Position numbers and translations under genes: made by a program. 6,026 nt of DNA from [Eubacterium] saphenum (GTDB lineage Bacteria > Bacillota > Clostridia > Oscillospirales > Ruminococcaceae), in the NCBI GenBank assembly GCA_004555855.1, contig SFJQ01000094.1, positions 1 to 6,026 of the forward strand. Direction: 5' to 3'. The notes beneath the pieces are model-generated. The model did not search any database. It was not told the DNA's origin and saw only the letters and a program-made list of their open reading frames with translations. This document shows positions 5,509 through 6,026 of the stretch, one piece after another (position 1 is the first letter of the stretch; every line of letters begins with the position of its first letter).

Positions 5509-5532
5509 AAAAAAAGCCCCGATTTCTCGGGG
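5509..5532 (-). terminator. Intrinsic terminator of the GNAT gene
   Basis: On the minus strand CCCCGA, a GAAA tetraloop and TCGGGG form a 6-bp GC-rich stem, followed by C and seven T residues. It begins six bases after the acetyltransferase stop codon and ends six bases before operator O1. It insulates the biotin operon from upstream transcription. Confidence 0.9.
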
Positions 5533-5538
5533 AATGAT

Positions 5539-5991
5539 TTATGTATTTTTTCGCATATAGACGAAAGAAAGACCGTTATGTCCACCCTCTTCCCTGTATT
5601 TGCGATAACCGACCTTCTCATAAAGACGAAAATTTGTGACGCTTTTCGTACAGGTGAAAAGCTCCAAAAGCTCCCCCGAAAAGCGCTCCTCGACCGCTTT
5701 CAGCAGACTTTCGCCGATACCGCGCCGTCTGAAATCAGGGTGAACCATCAGCCGCCCGACCTCAACAACGCCGTTTTCCTCGCGGCAACGAACCGAGCCG
5801 ATTATCCGCCCGCTTTCATCAATGGTTTTGAGGACAAGCCAGTCGCGAAAATCGGATTTGGCTTTGTCAAGACTCTCCATAAGCGCGGGAACAGCCCTGC
5901 TGCCTATCATCTCAGCTTCGCTTTCAAACGCAAGCAGCTGCAAGGCGTAAAGCTCCTCGATATCCTTTTCTTCGGCAATTTCAATTAGCAT
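5539..5991 (-). CDS. GNAT family N-acetyltransferase, substrate unknown
   Basis: The 150-residue product has the GNAT fold signature. Beta strand and loop VEVGRLMVHPDF (76-87) lead into the acetyl-CoA pyrophosphate loop R88-x-x-G91-x-G93 and helix IGESLLKAVEERF. The C-terminal motif NFRLYEKVGYRK (120-131) is typical of small-molecule or protein acetyltransferases of this type. Substrate cannot be read from the sequence. There is no signal peptide, so it should be cytosolic. ATG 5991 is preceded by AAGGA nine bases upstream. Only 35 bases upstream are visible and they show no convincing promoter, so it may be the last gene of another operon. A strong terminator separates it from birA, and nothing links it functionally to biotin. 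Confidence 0.88.
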   Translation of the reverse strand: MLIEIAEEKDIEELYALQLLAFESEAEMIGSRAVPALMESLDKAKSDFRDWLVLKTIDESGRIIGSVRCREENGVVEVGRLMVHPDFRRRGIGESLLKAVEERFSGELLELFTCTKSVTNFRLYEKVGYRKYREEGGHNGLSFVYMRKNT

Positions 5992-6026
5992 AGCAAACTA
6001 TCCTTAATACAACCGTTTTACAACTT

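Noticed and set aside
5416..5988. Plus-strand open frame of 190 codons
   Set aside because: It crosses the operators, promoter, terminator and the whole GNAT gene in antisense; its start lies inside operator O2.
5992..6026. Promoter or BirA site ahead of the GNAT gene
   Set aside because: A GTTGTA direct repeat and a TATTAA-like hexamer are present, but there is no inverted arm, the hexamer overlaps the ribosome site region, and any -35 box would lie outside the window.

Overview
The window carries one compact biotin locus from a bacterium that is most likely a Gram-positive member of the Firmicutes, probably a clostridium. The reasons are strong AGGAG-type ribosome sites, two promoters that match the vegetative sigma consensus exactly, a BioA that resembles the Bacillus type, and use of a BioY biotin uptake protein. 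The lineage is inferred from these traits and was not tested by a search. All six genes are on the minus strand, so transcription runs from high to low coordinates.

Region by region, right to left. At 5991-5539 is a GNAT acetyltransferase gene closed by a clear intrinsic terminator (5532-5509). Immediately after it, 5502-5411 holds a dense control region: two inverted repeats that look like BirA operators, one covering the -35 box and the other running from the -10 box to the birA start codon. Five genes follow with almost no spacing: birA (5413-4436), bioY (4439-3858), bioB (3861-2890), bioD (2888-2211) and bioA (2199-847). Two junctions are ATGA overlaps, one gap is a single base, and the stop codon of bioD lies inside the ribosome site of bioA. 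After bioA comes a 150-base gap with a diverged second copy of the bioA 3' end and a consensus promoter. That promoter drives a small HEAT-like helical protein gene (696-244), which ends at a 15-bp bidirectional terminator (206-242). The first 205 bases hold no gene that I can support; they contain a degenerate 43-bp tandem repeat and short inverted repeats.

How the genes work together: BioY is the substrate-binding membrane subunit of an ECF-type biotin importer. BioA, BioD and BioB convert 7-keto-8-aminopelargonate (KAPA) to diaminopelargonate, dethiobiotin and biotin. BirA attaches biotin to carboxylase proteins and, as biotinyl-AMP-bound repressor, should shut the operon when biotin is plentiful. 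Because birA is the first gene behind its own operators, the circuit is predicted to be autoregulated. No bioF, bioC, bioH, bioW or bioI is present, so the window encodes only the last three steps plus uptake; the source of KAPA lies elsewhere in the genome or outside the cell.

I did not find an unknown multi-gene system. The least ordinary items are the double operator, the duplicated bioA tail with mostly third-position differences, and the 43-bp repeat tract.
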